From NCBI RefSeq assembly GCF_010731735.1, contig NZ_AP022588.1:4216001-4280000 (forward strand): a stretch of 64,000 nucleotides of DNA, given 5' to 3'. Shown piece after piece: positions 7,697 to 15,843 of this stretch. The notes below the pieces were generated by a model. That model ran no database searches. It saw only the letters and a program-made list of their open reading frames with translations, and had not been told where the DNA came from. The position numbers were made by a program, and so were the translations under genes. This stretch comes from Mycolicibacterium sediminis. Lineage in GTDB: Bacteria; Actinomycetota; Actinomycetes; Mycobacteriales; Mycobacteriaceae. The stretch's first letter is position 1. Every line of letters starts with the position of its first letter.

Positions 7697-8410
7697 GTGG
7701 ACATCAGTGCGTATGGCATCAAGTTCCCGGTCGTTGCGCTGGTGACGTCAGCAGGCGGCCTGAACGCTCTGAGCCGAGTCCTCGAATCCATGACCGCCGA
7801 CGTCCCAGCAGCCTGGCTCGTCGTACAGCACGTGACGCCGGATCAGCCGAGTTCACTGGCCGCCATCCTGGACGACAGGACCGCCCTCACCGTGCGAGCG
7901 GCCGTCGACGACGACGAACTGCAGCCCGGAACGGTGCTCGTGGCCCCGTCCGCTCATCATCTCCTCGTCACGTCGGAGGCCCGCATCGGGTTGATCGACT
8001 CGGGAAGCCTGCCGCCCTCACGGCCGTCGGCGGATCTCCTACTCGCCACCCTCGCCGTGACTTGCGGTCCTCGAGCCCTGGCCGTCGTCCTGACGGGAAA
8101 GGGCACCGACGCCCAGTCCGGGATTCGTGCCATACAACATTGCGGCGGAACCGTGTTCGCGCAGAACGAGGCAACGTCGGAGCACTTCGGCATGCCGAGC
8201 GCCGCCATCGAGACCGGGCTGGTGGACGTGACGCTGCCTCTCGCCGAGTTGCCCGATGCCATCCGCGTGCACGTCGCCGCATACCGCGGCGGAACCCGAG
8301 ACCCGGTGAACGTCCTCGAGCGAGATGGCCAGACCTCCAGCCTGACCGCTCGACGCCGCACGGCGCCGGTACGGATCCCGCTGGAGAAGGCGCATACTGG
8401 TCTCAACTAG
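7697..8410 (+). CDS. stand-alone CheB-type methylesterase domain protein
   Basis: A 237-residue protein consisting only of a CheB catalytic domain. The triad is recognisable: Ser in VTSAGGLNAL (CheB GASTGG), His in VVQHVTPDQ, and Asp in LTGKGTDAQSG (CheB TGMGxDG). There is no receiver domain. GTG 7697 has AGGAG five bases upstream; GTG 7682 has no room for a ribosome site. The GAF-ANTAR gene follows within 45 bases. No che or flagellar genes are present and mycobacteria are non-motile, so a role in a signalling pathway other than chemotaxis is inferred. Confidence 0.88.
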   Translation: MDISAYGIKFPVVALVTSAGGLNALSRVLESMTADVPAAWLVVQHVTPDQPSSLAAILDDRTALTVRAAVDDDELQPGTVLVAPSAHHLLVTSEARIGLIDSGSLPPSRPSADLLLATLAVTCGPRALAVVLTGKGTDAQSGIRAIQHCGGTVFAQNEATSEHFGMPSAAIETGLVDVTLPLAELPDAIRVHVAAYRGGTRDPVNVLERDGQTSSLTARRRTAPVRIPLEKAHTGLN

Positions 8411-8454
8411 GGCGCACCTGGATGTTGATTCAACTCCGTCCGGGAAGAAGCCCC

Positions 8455-9135
8455 ATGGCCGCTCGCGGCACGTACGACGACTCCATCCGCAAGGCGATAG
8501 CCGATCTCACAAGCAATCGGACGAGAGACACCGCGATCGAGCGCGCCCTGACCAGCATCACCCGTAGTGCCGTCGAACTGGTCGACGGGGTTGACTTCGC
8601 CGACGTCATGGTGATCGGCGAGGGACGGACGCGCTCGGTCACGACGCTGCCACTGCTCGTCGAGCTCGATGCCCTCCAGATCGAACTACAGGAGGGCCCC
8701 TGCATGGACGCCGCCGCAGGTGAGGCCATGGTGCGTTGCACCGATCTGCGGAACGACGCCCGCTGGCCTCAGTACGCCGCAGCGGCCGTCGCAGTCGGAG
8801 TGCACAGCATGCTGTCCTTCCAGCTGAACATCGCGAGCAATGGCATCGGGGCACTCAACATGTTCGGCCTCGATCCGCGCGACGTGGACCCGGCGGCCGA
8901 GGCGATCGGTGCACTACTCGCCACGCTGGCGACCGTTGCGTTCATGGTGGCCGACAGTCAGGAACAGTTCGCGGCCGCACTGTCAAGCAGGGACGTGATC
9001 GGTCAGGCCAAGGGCATGCTCATGAACCATTACAAGATCGACGAAGGGAACGCCTTCAACATGTTGAGGGAGTTGTCGCAGTCGCAGAACGTCAATCTGC
9101 GCACCATCGCCCGGCAGATCGTCGCGACGCTCTAG
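8455..9135 (+). CDS. GAF-ANTAR antitermination/sensor protein
   Basis: A 226-residue protein with an N-terminal GAF sensor domain (about residues 15-165; IELQEGPCMDA and the LSFQLN strand are typical) and a C-terminal ANTAR RNA-binding domain (about 170-224; ALSSRDVIGQAKGMLM followed by FNMLRELSQSQN and LRTIARQIV). ANTAR proteins bind paired RNA hairpins and prevent transcription termination. ATG 8455 has GGGAAG upstream; ATG 8422 is an alternative. It is paired with the CheB-like gene just before it. The RNA target was not found in this window. Confidence 0.9.
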   Translation: MAARGTYDDSIRKAIADLTSNRTRDTAIERALTSITRSAVELVDGVDFADVMVIGEGRTRSVTTLPLLVELDALQIELQEGPCMDAAAGEAMVRCTDLRNDARWPQYAAAAVAVGVHSMLSFQLNIASNGIGALNMFGLDPRDVDPAAEAIGALLATLATVAFMVADSQEQFAAALSSRDVIGQAKGMLMNHYKIDEGNAFNMLRELSQSQNVNLRTIARQIVATL

Positions 9136-9143
9136 CTTGGCGA

Positions 9144-9162
9144 ACCGGCTTGCTGTGCCGGT
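9144..9162. terminator. weak hairpin between convergent genes
   Basis: ACCGGC pairs with GCCGGT around TTGCTGT, nine bases after the GAF-ANTAR stop and before the end of the small minus-strand ORF. The stem is short and lacks a U-tract. Confidence 0.3.
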
Positions 9163-9198
9163 GAATCGGGACTTCGGCCACGCAGGACGGCGCACATC

Positions 9199-9348
9199 TC
9201 AGATCGGTCTCGTCAACCCGGTCACATAGCGGACGACGTCCTCGAACGCCGCCGTATCGGCCACTGCCGATTCGCCTCGGGTGCAGCGCTCGCCAGCGAA
9301 CAACTCGTCGTACAACTGCAGATAGATGCGATACAGACGGTCATTCAC
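9199..9348 (-). CDS. hypothetical small protein, 49 aa
   Basis: GTG at 9348 with GAGG upstream opens a 49-residue frame rich in aromatic and acidic residues (RLYRIYLQLYDELFAGE, then FEDVVRYVTGLTRPI). This composition is unlike the Arg/Pro-rich shadow frames of the region. The start also overlaps, as GTGA, the stop of an even shorter frame that begins at an ATG upstream. No signal peptide or membrane segment is seen. It is convergent with the GAF-ANTAR gene. No known family was recognised; it may be a genuine small protein. Confidence 0.45.
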   Translation of the reverse strand: MNDRLYRIYLQLYDELFAGERCTRGESAVADTAAFEDVVRYVTGLTRPI

Positions 9349-9605
9349 GAGGCGCCTCGGACCGCAGCGCGGTGGAACTCGACGTGAAAGGCATTGCGAT
9401 CCATCCGTTCATGGGGTTCGAACGTTGAGTGATCCTGCATCGCGACTCGCCACCGCCCTCCGGCAAACCCAACGCATCAAAGCGACCTAGACGTCCGACT
9501 TCCCCGTGTGGCCCCGGCGAAACCCCATTTCAGACAACGCCCCTGAGCGGCGCCGCAGCATGGACGATCGCGTCAGCAGCTGCCCGCGGCCACTTGGCCT
9601 GCTGG

Positions 9606-10826
9606 TCAGACCAGATGGCCTTCGGCGATCGCGGTGGCGATCATGGGATACGCCGGTAGCCGGGGGATCAGGGCGGCCTGCAACGCATGGTAGAGGTCGG
9701 GTTTGCCCTGCCAGACGCTGTCCGCTGGGGCGTTCGTGGCGTCGAGCTGGTGCCGCCACGATCCGTGAACGTGGTCGACGAGGTAGGTGTCGGCGTAGTC
9801 CCACCAATGCTGGTATCGGCGGGCGTAGATGGTCTTCCCGGTTCTGCGGTAGAGCACGGCCGCCGCGCCGATCGCCTCGGCGACGACCCAGTGCATCCGG
9901 TCGCGGACGACGGGGGAGCCCTCCCAGTCCGTCGTGTAGACGAAGCCGGGTGCACCATCGACCGACCAGCCATCGACGACGGCGCGTTCGAAGAGGTTCT
10001 CGGCAGCGTCGAGGAGCCAACCGTCGGAGGTGCCAAGGGCTTGCTCGACGTGCACCATCAACCTGGCCCATTCGAGGCCGTGTCCGACGGTCGCGCCGAA
10101 CGGCTTGAACTGGTGCCGCGGTTGGTCCCGGTTCAGGTCGAGGTCGGGGCGCCAGTTCTGGTCGTAGTGCTCGGGGATGCGCCAGCGATGGGCAGCAGCG
10201 GAGTCCGCGGCGAATCTGCAGATGCGCTCGGCGCGTGCAATCCACTGCTCGTCGCCGGACGCCGAGGCGGTCGAGAGCATGGCCTCGACCGCGTGCATGT
10301 TGGCGTTCATGCCGCGGTAGCCGTCGACCGTTGTGAACGTTCTATCCCACGAATCGACGCACAGTCCGTCGGGCTCGCGCCAGAACTTCTCGAGGAAGAC
10401 CCGCCGCGCATCCTCGAACAGTGTTGTCGCGCCGTCGATGTCGGCCCGTGCCGCCGAGGATGCGGCCAGCAGGACGAAGGCATGGTCGTAGCAGGACTTG
10501 CCCGGAGCCGGGCGATCGTCGGAATCGACCGAGGAGAACCAGCCGCCGTGCTCGTCGTCGTGGAGCCGTCCGACCAGTCCGGCCATCGTCGTCTGCGCGA
10601 TCGTCGCGGCACCCGGCACGCCGAGAAGGCTTCCCAGGGAGTAGACGTGGGTCATCCGGGCCGCGATCCAGGTGTGGATTGGCTGCCCGGCGTCGGGGGA
10701 GCCGTCGGTGGTCAGCCAGAAGGCGCCGCCGCGTTCGTCGGCGGTCGCCCTGCCGAAGGCGAGGAGGTGCTGCGCGTGCGCATCGAGCCAGCTCCGATGT
10801 GTGGAGCGATCCAACCAGCTGGCCAT
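9606..10826 (-). CDS. AGE family epimerase/isomerase (N-acylglucosamine 2-epimerase fold)
   Basis: A 406-residue protein of the (alpha/alpha)6-barrel AGE family, at the usual family length. Recognisable parts are ARMTHVYSL, SCYDHAFVLLA, GMNANMHAVEAML, the HGLEWARL helix and the C-terminal HGSWRHQLD ... WQGKPDLYHALQA region, which resembles the mannose/sulfoquinovose isomerase branch (YihS-like) more than renin-binding epimerases. ATG 10826 begins the homologous sequence; the longer frame overlaps the GntR gene. It is divergent from that regulator with a CTGATATCCG operator between. A role in converting an aldose to a ketose or epimer within this cluster is inferred. Confidence 0.85.
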   Translation of the reverse strand: MASWLDRSTHRSWLDAHAQHLLAFGRATADERGGAFWLTTDGSPDAGQPIHTWIAARMTHVYSLGSLLGVPGAATIAQTTMAGLVGRLHDDEHGGWFSSVDSDDRPAPGKSCYDHAFVLLAASSAARADIDGATTLFEDARRVFLEKFWREPDGLCVDSWDRTFTTVDGYRGMNANMHAVEAMLSTASASGDEQWIARAERICRFAADSAAAHRWRIPEHYDQNWRPDLDLNRDQPRHQFKPFGATVGHGLEWARLMVHVEQALGTSDGWLLDAAENLFERAVVDGWSVDGAPGFVYTTDWEGSPVVRDRMHWVVAEAIGAAAVLYRRTGKTIYARRYQHWWDYADTYLVDHVHGSWRHQLDATNAPADSVWQGKPDLYHALQAALIPRLPAYPMIATAIAEGHLV

Positions 10827-10901
10827 GCTTGACGGAACCCCCCCGACATCGGTCGACGCCGTGTGCCGAGGCCCGGCTGCACGACGAAGGCGGTAGCGTA
10901 C

Positions 10902-10911
10902 CTGATATCCG
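10902..10911. promoter_or_regulatory. GntR operator copy 1 (CTGATATCCG)
   Basis: CTGATATCCG lies between the divergent AGE-family and GntR genes and matches the two copies before the MFS gene (11670-11679, 11691-11700). The core GATATC is self-complementary. The position suggests autoregulation and control of the isomerase gene. Confidence 0.6.
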
Positions 10912-10944
10912 AGAAGTTCTGGGTTGAAAGCCGATGGAGGACTG

Positions 10945-11616
10945 ATGCGCACGCTGCTGTCACACGAAACCGGTGCCGCCATCCGGACCTTCATCGTCGA
11001 CAAGCAGCTCAAGCCCGGCGACCCGCTGCCGTCGGAGGCGGAGCTCGCCGCGTTGCTCGACGTCGGCAAGACCTCGGTCCGTGAGGGTCTTAGACGGCTG
11101 GAAGCCCACGGCGTCGTGGAGGTCAGGCGGGGGAAGGGCCTCTACGTCGGCGCGTTCAGCTTCGGACCCCTCATCGAACAGTTGCCCTACGGCCTGCAGG
11201 CGGACAGCGTGCCGCTGGCGCAACTCCTGCAAGCCCGCCGAGCCCTCGAAGAAGGTCTCATCGGGGAGGTCGCCAAGGTGATCACCGACGCGAACCTGTC
11301 GGAGCTCGACGGGCTGGTCGGCGAGATGCGTGCCAATGCCCGGCACGGAAGGGTCCCCGCCGACGTCGATCAGGCCTTTCACCAAGCGTTGTTCGCACCG
11401 CTGGGCAACCCATTCGTGCTGCAGCTGATCGACGTGTTCTGGACCATCTTTCGCAAGGCCTCCGACCACGTCGTGCTCGATCTGCGTCGGCCCACGGCCG
11501 AGGACCATGCCGCGATCGTTGACGCCCTCCGGTCGGGGGACCGGGCTGCGATGACGCATGCCGTCGCGCGTCACTTCGAGGATCTGCAGCGCAGCCTCGA
11601 CACCCACCCGGCGTAG
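10945..11616 (+). CDS. GntR/FadR-family transcriptional regulator (FCD domain)
   Basis: A 223-residue FadR-type regulator. The winged HTH occupies about residues 10-75 (PGDPLPSEAELAALL, VGKTSVREGLRRLE, VEVRRGKGLYV) and the all-helical FCD ligand domain follows (LLQARRALEEGLIG, DQAFHQALF, EDHAAIVDALRSGD, with metal/ligand His candidates). ATG 10945 has GGAGG upstream; an earlier TTG is less likely. NanR, the sialate regulator of enterobacteria, belongs to this family, which fits the NanT-like transporter and NanA-like lyase downstream. Three CWGATATCYG sites in the two adjacent promoter regions are its probable operators. Confidence 0.9.
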   Translation: MRTLLSHETGAAIRTFIVDKQLKPGDPLPSEAELAALLDVGKTSVREGLRRLEAHGVVEVRRGKGLYVGAFSFGPLIEQLPYGLQADSVPLAQLLQARRALEEGLIGEVAKVITDANLSELDGLVGEMRANARHGRVPADVDQAFHQALFAPLGNPFVLQLIDVFWTIFRKASDHVVLDLRRPTAEDHAAIVDALRSGDRAAMTHAVARHFEDLQRSLDTHPA

Positions 11617-11669
11617 GCCGGCTGCTTCCCGATTCGGTCTTGCTGTGACCTGCGTCATGCGCTAGCGTC

Positions 11670-11700
11670 CAGATATCCGCTCACACATATCTGATATCTG
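11670..11700. promoter_or_regulatory. GntR operator copies 2 and 3 before MFS gene
   Basis: CAGATATCCG at 11670-11679 and CTGATATCTG at 11691-11700 lie 21 bases apart (start to start, two helical turns) and end 15 bases before the MFS start codon. With 10902-10911 they define the consensus CWGATATCYG. Their position would block RNA polymerase at the transporter promoter. Confidence 0.65.
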
Positions 11701-11715
11701 ATTGGAGGTGCCGGG

Positions 11716-13140
11716 ATGACGACCGCACCCCACGATTCGAACGCTCGGACTTCGTTGACACGGACGCAGTGGAAACAGTTCTGGGCCGCGTGGATCGGCT
11801 ACCTGCTCGACGGCTTCGATTTCATCCTGATCACCCTGGTGCTCACTGAGCTGGCAGGCGAGTTCGACCTCAGCCTGGTCCAGGCCACCACCCTGGTCAG
11901 CGCCGCATTCGTCTCCCGGTGGTTCGGCGGCCTGCTACTCGGGGCGGTCGCCGATCGCTTCGGCCGCAAGGGCGCGATGATCATCAGCATCTTCTGCTTC
12001 GCCGGCGGCAGCTTCCTCTGCGGCCTCTCCTGGGGCTACTGGTCGATGTTCGTCTTTCGCGCCATCGTCGGCATCGGCATGGCCGGCGAATACGCCAGCA
12101 GCGTCACCTACGCGATGGAGTCCTGGCCGAAGCGCTTCCGCAACCGCACCAGCGGTGCGCTGCTGTCGGCGTACCCGATCGGCGTCGTCCTCGCGAGCCA
12201 GCTATATCCACTGGTCGTACCGAGCCTCGGATGGCGGTGGATGTTCTTCATCGGACTCTTCCCGGCCGCCGTCGCCCTCTGGATGCGACGCGCACTGCCC
12301 GAGGCGACGGAATGGGAGGAAGGAGTCAAGAGCGGCGTGATCGCCGAGAACACCGCGATGCAATTGCTCTTCAACCCCGCACGGCGCATGGGCAACATCG
12401 CCATCTCGATCGTCGCGGCCGCCGACCTGGTGGTCATCTTCAGCCGGACCGTGACCGGTCCATGGGTCGTGGCTTTGGCGCTCGTCGCCGCCGCCTGCTT
12501 CTTCCTCCTCGCCCGGCAACTCGCCGACGGGAAGACCGGCATGTTCGTGATGCTGATCATCACCGTGCTCACCGCATTCCTCTATTCCTGGCCGCTGCAG
12601 TCACTCTTGCCGACCTACCTGAAGACCGAGCTGCAGTTCGACCCGGCGCAGGTGGCACAGGTGCTGCTGTGGGCAGGTCTCGGCTACGCGGCGGGTTCGG
12701 TGACGTCTGGCGTCGTCGCCGACCGGCTCGGTACGAACCGTACGTACGTTCTGGGACTGCTCATCTCGCTGATATTCGTCGTGCCCGTCTTCTCGCTGAG
12801 CAGTGATCACGTGGTGTGGCTGTGGGTGCTGCTGTTCGGGCTGCAGTTCTTCAGCCAGGGAATCTCGGGCCTGCTACCCAAGTTCATCTCCGACCACCTG
12901 CCCGTCAACGTTCGGGCCAGCGGTCTCGGCTTCTGCTACAACGTGGGCGCTCTCGGCGGTGCGATCGCCCCGATCATGGGTGCGTCCGTGGCAGCGTCGC
13001 TGGGTCTGGGCACGGCGCTGACGGTGCTGACGGTCGGATTCACCATCCTCGTCGCCATTCTCGTCGGTTTCGACGTGGCGGGCCGAGTCGGTCGCTTGGG
13101 TGCCGACGCCACCACCGACGATGCGGAAGTGAACCGATGA
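11716..13140 (+). CDS. MFS transporter, NanT-like (sialate/acidic sugar:H+ symporter type)
   Basis: A 474-residue major facilitator with about 12 hydrophobic segments. The N-terminal half, including WAAWIGYLLDGFDFILITL, SAAFVSRWFGGLLLGA, the loop motif DRFGRKGAM and GIGMAGEYASSVTY, resembles remembered E. coli NanT sequence closely, which places it in the sialate/lactate symporter group. ATG 11716 follows GGAGGT. It overlaps the lyase gene by ATGA, so the two are translated together. Sialic acid is the transported substrate by analogy only; another carboxylated sugar is equally possible. Confidence 0.88.
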   Translation: MTTAPHDSNARTSLTRTQWKQFWAAWIGYLLDGFDFILITLVLTELAGEFDLSLVQATTLVSAAFVSRWFGGLLLGAVADRFGRKGAMIISIFCFAGGSFLCGLSWGYWSMFVFRAIVGIGMAGEYASSVTYAMESWPKRFRNRTSGALLSAYPIGVVLASQLYPLVVPSLGWRWMFFIGLFPAAVALWMRRALPEATEWEEGVKSGVIAENTAMQLLFNPARRMGNIAISIVAAADLVVIFSRTVTGPWVVALALVAAACFFLLARQLADGKTGMFVMLIITVLTAFLYSWPLQSLLPTYLKTELQFDPAQVAQVLLWAGLGYAAGSVTSGVVADRLGTNRTYVLGLLISLIFVVPVFSLSSDHVVWLWVLLFGLQFFSQGISGLLPKFISDHLPVNVRASGLGFCYNVGALGGAIAPIMGASVAASLGLGTALTVLTVGFTILVAILVGFDVAGRVGRLGADATTDDAEVNR

Positions 13141-14069
13141 GCACGCCAACCGCCCTCGGCGGCGTCATCCCGCCACTGACCACCCCTCTCGACGCCGACG
13201 GCGAGGTCGACACGGCATCGCTGGAACGGCTGTGCACCTTCCTCGTCACGGCGGGTGTCGACGGTCTGTTCGTCGGCGGTTCGTCGGGGGAGACTGCGCT
13301 GCTGTCGGATTCGCAGCGGCAGCGTGTCGTGGAGGTGGCCACCGGCGTCGCCGGCGGCCAGGTCCCAGTGGTCGCCGGCGCGGTGGACACCGGTACCGCG
13401 CGCGTGATCGACCACGCGCGCGCTGCAGCCAAGCGCGGTGCTGCCGCCGTCGTGTCCACCGGGCCGTTCTACGTCGCTCCCCACCCGGCCGAGGTGGTCA
13501 GGCACTTCCGGCTGATCTCCGGCGCCGTTGACGTGCCGGTCATCGCCTACGACATCCCCAGCGCCACCAACACCCGTCTGCCGCAGAGCGCCATCGTCGA
13601 GCTGGCCGATTCCTCGACGATTGCGGGACTGAAGGATTCGAGCGGCGACCTGACCGCATTCCGTCAGATCCTGCTCGCGACCGCAGGCACCGGCCTCCGC
13701 GTCTTCACCGGCTCCGAGACGGTCACCGACCTGGCGCTGCGGCTCGGTGCGCACGGGCAGGTGCCGGGACTGGGCAACGTCGACCCCGACGGATACGTCA
13801 GACTCGGACGCGCAGCCGCCGCCGGTGACTGGGTCACAGCCAACACGGAGCAGGAACGACTCTTGAGGCTGTTCGCCATCGTCGACGTCGCCGACAGATC
13901 TCGAATCGGTTTCACCGCAGCGGCATTGGGCGCCTTCAAGGCCGCGCAGTACCTACGCGGTGTGATCGACGTGCCCCGATGCGCCGATCCACTGCTGCCG
14001 CTGGTCGACCGCGAGATCGATGCCATCCGCAAGATCCTCCTCAGCGAGGGCATCGGCGTCGAACGGTAG
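13137..14069 (+). CDS. dihydrodipicolinate synthase/N-acetylneuraminate lyase family aldolase
   Basis: A 310-residue class I aldolase of the DapA/NanA/KDG-aldolase superfamily, of normal length. GGSSGETALLS is the pyruvate carboxylate-binding loop (DapA GTTGE, NanA GSTGE), Tyr in IAYDIPSATN is the catalytic tyrosine, and Lys in AGLKDSSGD forms the Schiff base. All members bind pyruvate or a 2-keto acid; the aldehyde partner is not readable. ATG 13137 overlaps the MFS stop (ATGA), while the longer frame is a shadow inside the MFS gene. With the transporter and regulator it forms a sialate- or keto-sugar-acid-type catabolic set. Confidence 0.9.
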   Translation: MSTPTALGGVIPPLTTPLDADGEVDTASLERLCTFLVTAGVDGLFVGGSSGETALLSDSQRQRVVEVATGVAGGQVPVVAGAVDTGTARVIDHARAAAKRGAAAVVSTGPFYVAPHPAEVVRHFRLISGAVDVPVIAYDIPSATNTRLPQSAIVELADSSTIAGLKDSSGDLTAFRQILLATAGTGLRVFTGSETVTDLALRLGAHGQVPGLGNVDPDGYVRLGRAAAAGDWVTANTEQERLLRLFAIVDVADRSRIGFTAAALGAFKAAQYLRGVIDVPRCADPLLPLVDREIDAIRKILLSEGIGVER

Positions 14070-14099
14070 TGCCGTGGCGTGTGAATACCGCCACGGCAC
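14069..14099. terminator. perfect 11-bp hairpin between convergent genes
   Basis: GTGCCGTGGCG and CGCCACGGCAC form a perfect 11-bp stem around a 9-base loop, starting at the lyase stop codon and lying before the convergent GMC gene end. It should act as a bidirectional terminator. Confidence 0.7.
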
Positions 14100-14131
14100 C
14101 GTTCGTCCTCCAGGCCGCGCGCCCGAGGCGG

Positions 14132-15706
14132 TCACAGTCGAATGAGGTCGGCCGCCCTCTCGGCAATCGCGTAGACGGTGGCATTGGTGTTGGCCGAGAC
14201 GGGGGACGGCATGATCGAGGCGTCTGCGACACGGAGGGCGTCGATGCCACGCACCCGCAGGTCGAGGTCCACCACTGCCATCTCGTCGGTACCCACCCGG
14301 CAGGTGCCGGCGTAGTGGAAGTAGACGAGCAGACTGCGCCCGAGGTAGTCACGCACGGACGACTTGTCCTGAACGGTCGGCCCGGGCTGGACTTCTTCTC
14401 CGCGCCACTCGGACATGGCGGCTGATTCACCGATCTGCTTGGCTATCTCGAGGCCGGCCTCCATCACGGCGACATCGCGTTCGTCGCCGAGGTAGTTCGG
14501 GTCGATCAGCGGTCCAACCGCCATGGAGGCACTCGCGAGACGCACCCGGCCCCGACTGAACGGCGTGATCGCGGAGAACGCGACGGCATACCCGTTCTCG
14601 GGTCCGGGCAGGGTGGCGGCACGCATGGGCGCAGCGATCACCAGGATCTGGAGGTTCGGTCCGGCCTCCGCATGCACGGTTTCGATCAGCCCGACCGCTT
14701 GGCCCATCGGGTTGTGCGGCTCGTGCGGCAGCGGTGCCGTCGCCTCGTACAGAACGGTCGACATGGGGTGGTCGTGCAAGTTCTGCCCGACTCCCGGTAG
14801 GTCGAGGATCACGTCGATGCCGACCTCGCGCAGGTGATGGGCCGGCCCGATTCCCGAGGCGAGCAACAGGTGTGCCGAACCGATGGCACCTGCGGTGAGG
14901 ATGATCTCGCAGGCGGCGTCAACGCGCGTCGTCTCACCGTCGAGCAGATACTCGACACCGACGGCAACGCCATCGGTCACCAGAATGCGCTGAACTGTCG
15001 CGTCGGTGACCATCCGCAGATTGGGGCGTGCGAGCGTCTCCTCGTCGAGGTAGGCGTCGGATGCGCTCTGGCGCTGACCGTCCTTGATGTTGCTGTCGGC
15101 CAGGCCGAATCCGGTCTCGACACCGCTGCTGATGTCGCGTGCGGTTTCGTAACCCAGGTCAGCCGCGGCGTCGAGTGCAAAAACCACGACGGGGCTGGGC
15201 TGTGCGGTGGGTCCGACCGTCAGCGGGCCGCCGGTTCCGCGGACGTCGGGGTCGCGGCCCTCGGTGGTCTCGGATCGCTGGAAGTACGGCAGCAGGTCGT
15301 CGAATCCCCATCCCTTGGCGCCCTGGTCGACCCAGGCGTCATAGCTGGCGCGATGCCCACGGACGAAGGTGAGCCCGTTCGTACTCGACGATCCACCGAC
15401 GGCCCTTCCCCGTGGTGCAGGTACCGATGTCCCGGAGAAAGATTGAACGCTCGTGCTGTCGCCCCAATTGGCGGTCGTCGCCATCAGTTCGGGCCATCGG
15501 AAGGGGACGGCCATCGCGGGGAGCTTCTCTGCGGACCCGGCTTCGACCAGGAGGACGCTGGTGTGCGGATCCTCGCTGAGTCTCGCGGCGAGGACGCTGC
15601 CCGCGGTTCCTGCCCCGATCACGATGTAGTCGATGGAGGCCTTCATGTCGTCGTTGGGGTCGGTCATGGTCGTCGGGGTTGCTGTTGACTGGTTCACGTC
15701 CCTCAT
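14132..15706 (-). CDS. GMC family FAD-dependent oxidoreductase (choline dehydrogenase-like)
   Basis: A 524-residue glucose-methanol-choline oxidoreductase. The N-terminal FAD motif is VIGAGTAGSVLAARLSE followed by LLVEAG; the GMC signatures RAVGGSSSTNGL and GAIGSAHLLLASGIGP are present; the C-terminal VADASIMPSPVSANTNATVYAIAERAA (given in part) carries the catalytic His/Asn region, where the usual His is not obvious in the short stretch inspected. Starts at 15706, 15667 and 15646 are all possible. The AcoR-like activator gene ends 137 bases upstream on the same strand and may control it. An alcohol or sugar alcohol substrate is the family expectation. Confidence 0.88.
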   Translation of the reverse strand: MRDVNQSTATPTTMTDPNDDMKASIDYIVIGAGTAGSVLAARLSEDPHTSVLLVEAGSAEKLPAMAVPFRWPELMATTANWGDSTSVQSFSGTSVPAPRGRAVGGSSSTNGLTFVRGHRASYDAWVDQGAKGWGFDDLLPYFQRSETTEGRDPDVRGTGGPLTVGPTAQPSPVVVFALDAAADLGYETARDISSGVETGFGLADSNIKDGQRQSASDAYLDEETLARPNLRMVTDATVQRILVTDGVAVGVEYLLDGETTRVDAACEIILTAGAIGSAHLLLASGIGPAHHLREVGIDVILDLPGVGQNLHDHPMSTVLYEATAPLPHEPHNPMGQAVGLIETVHAEAGPNLQILVIAAPMRAATLPGPENGYAVAFSAITPFSRGRVRLASASMAVGPLIDPNYLGDERDVAVMEAGLEIAKQIGESAAMSEWRGEEVQPGPTVQDKSSVRDYLGRSLLVYFHYAGTCRVGTDEMAVVDLDLRVRGIDALRVADASIMPSPVSANTNATVYAIAERAADLIRL

Positions 15707-15843
15707 GGTGCCGTCGGTGCGACGGCCGAGATGTTCACTTCCTGGACAGGTGGTGTGGCACTCCTCACTGCGAGACGATCGCTCCAGGGGTGTGATACAC
15801 CAAAGGTGCCAGCATGTTTCGCGGACGAAGACCGACGTTGGGG

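Noticed and set aside
12816-13136. Extension of the lyase frame into the MFS gene (417 residues)
   Set aside because: It is a shadow of the transporter; the ATGA overlap at 13137 gives the normal 310-residue enzyme.
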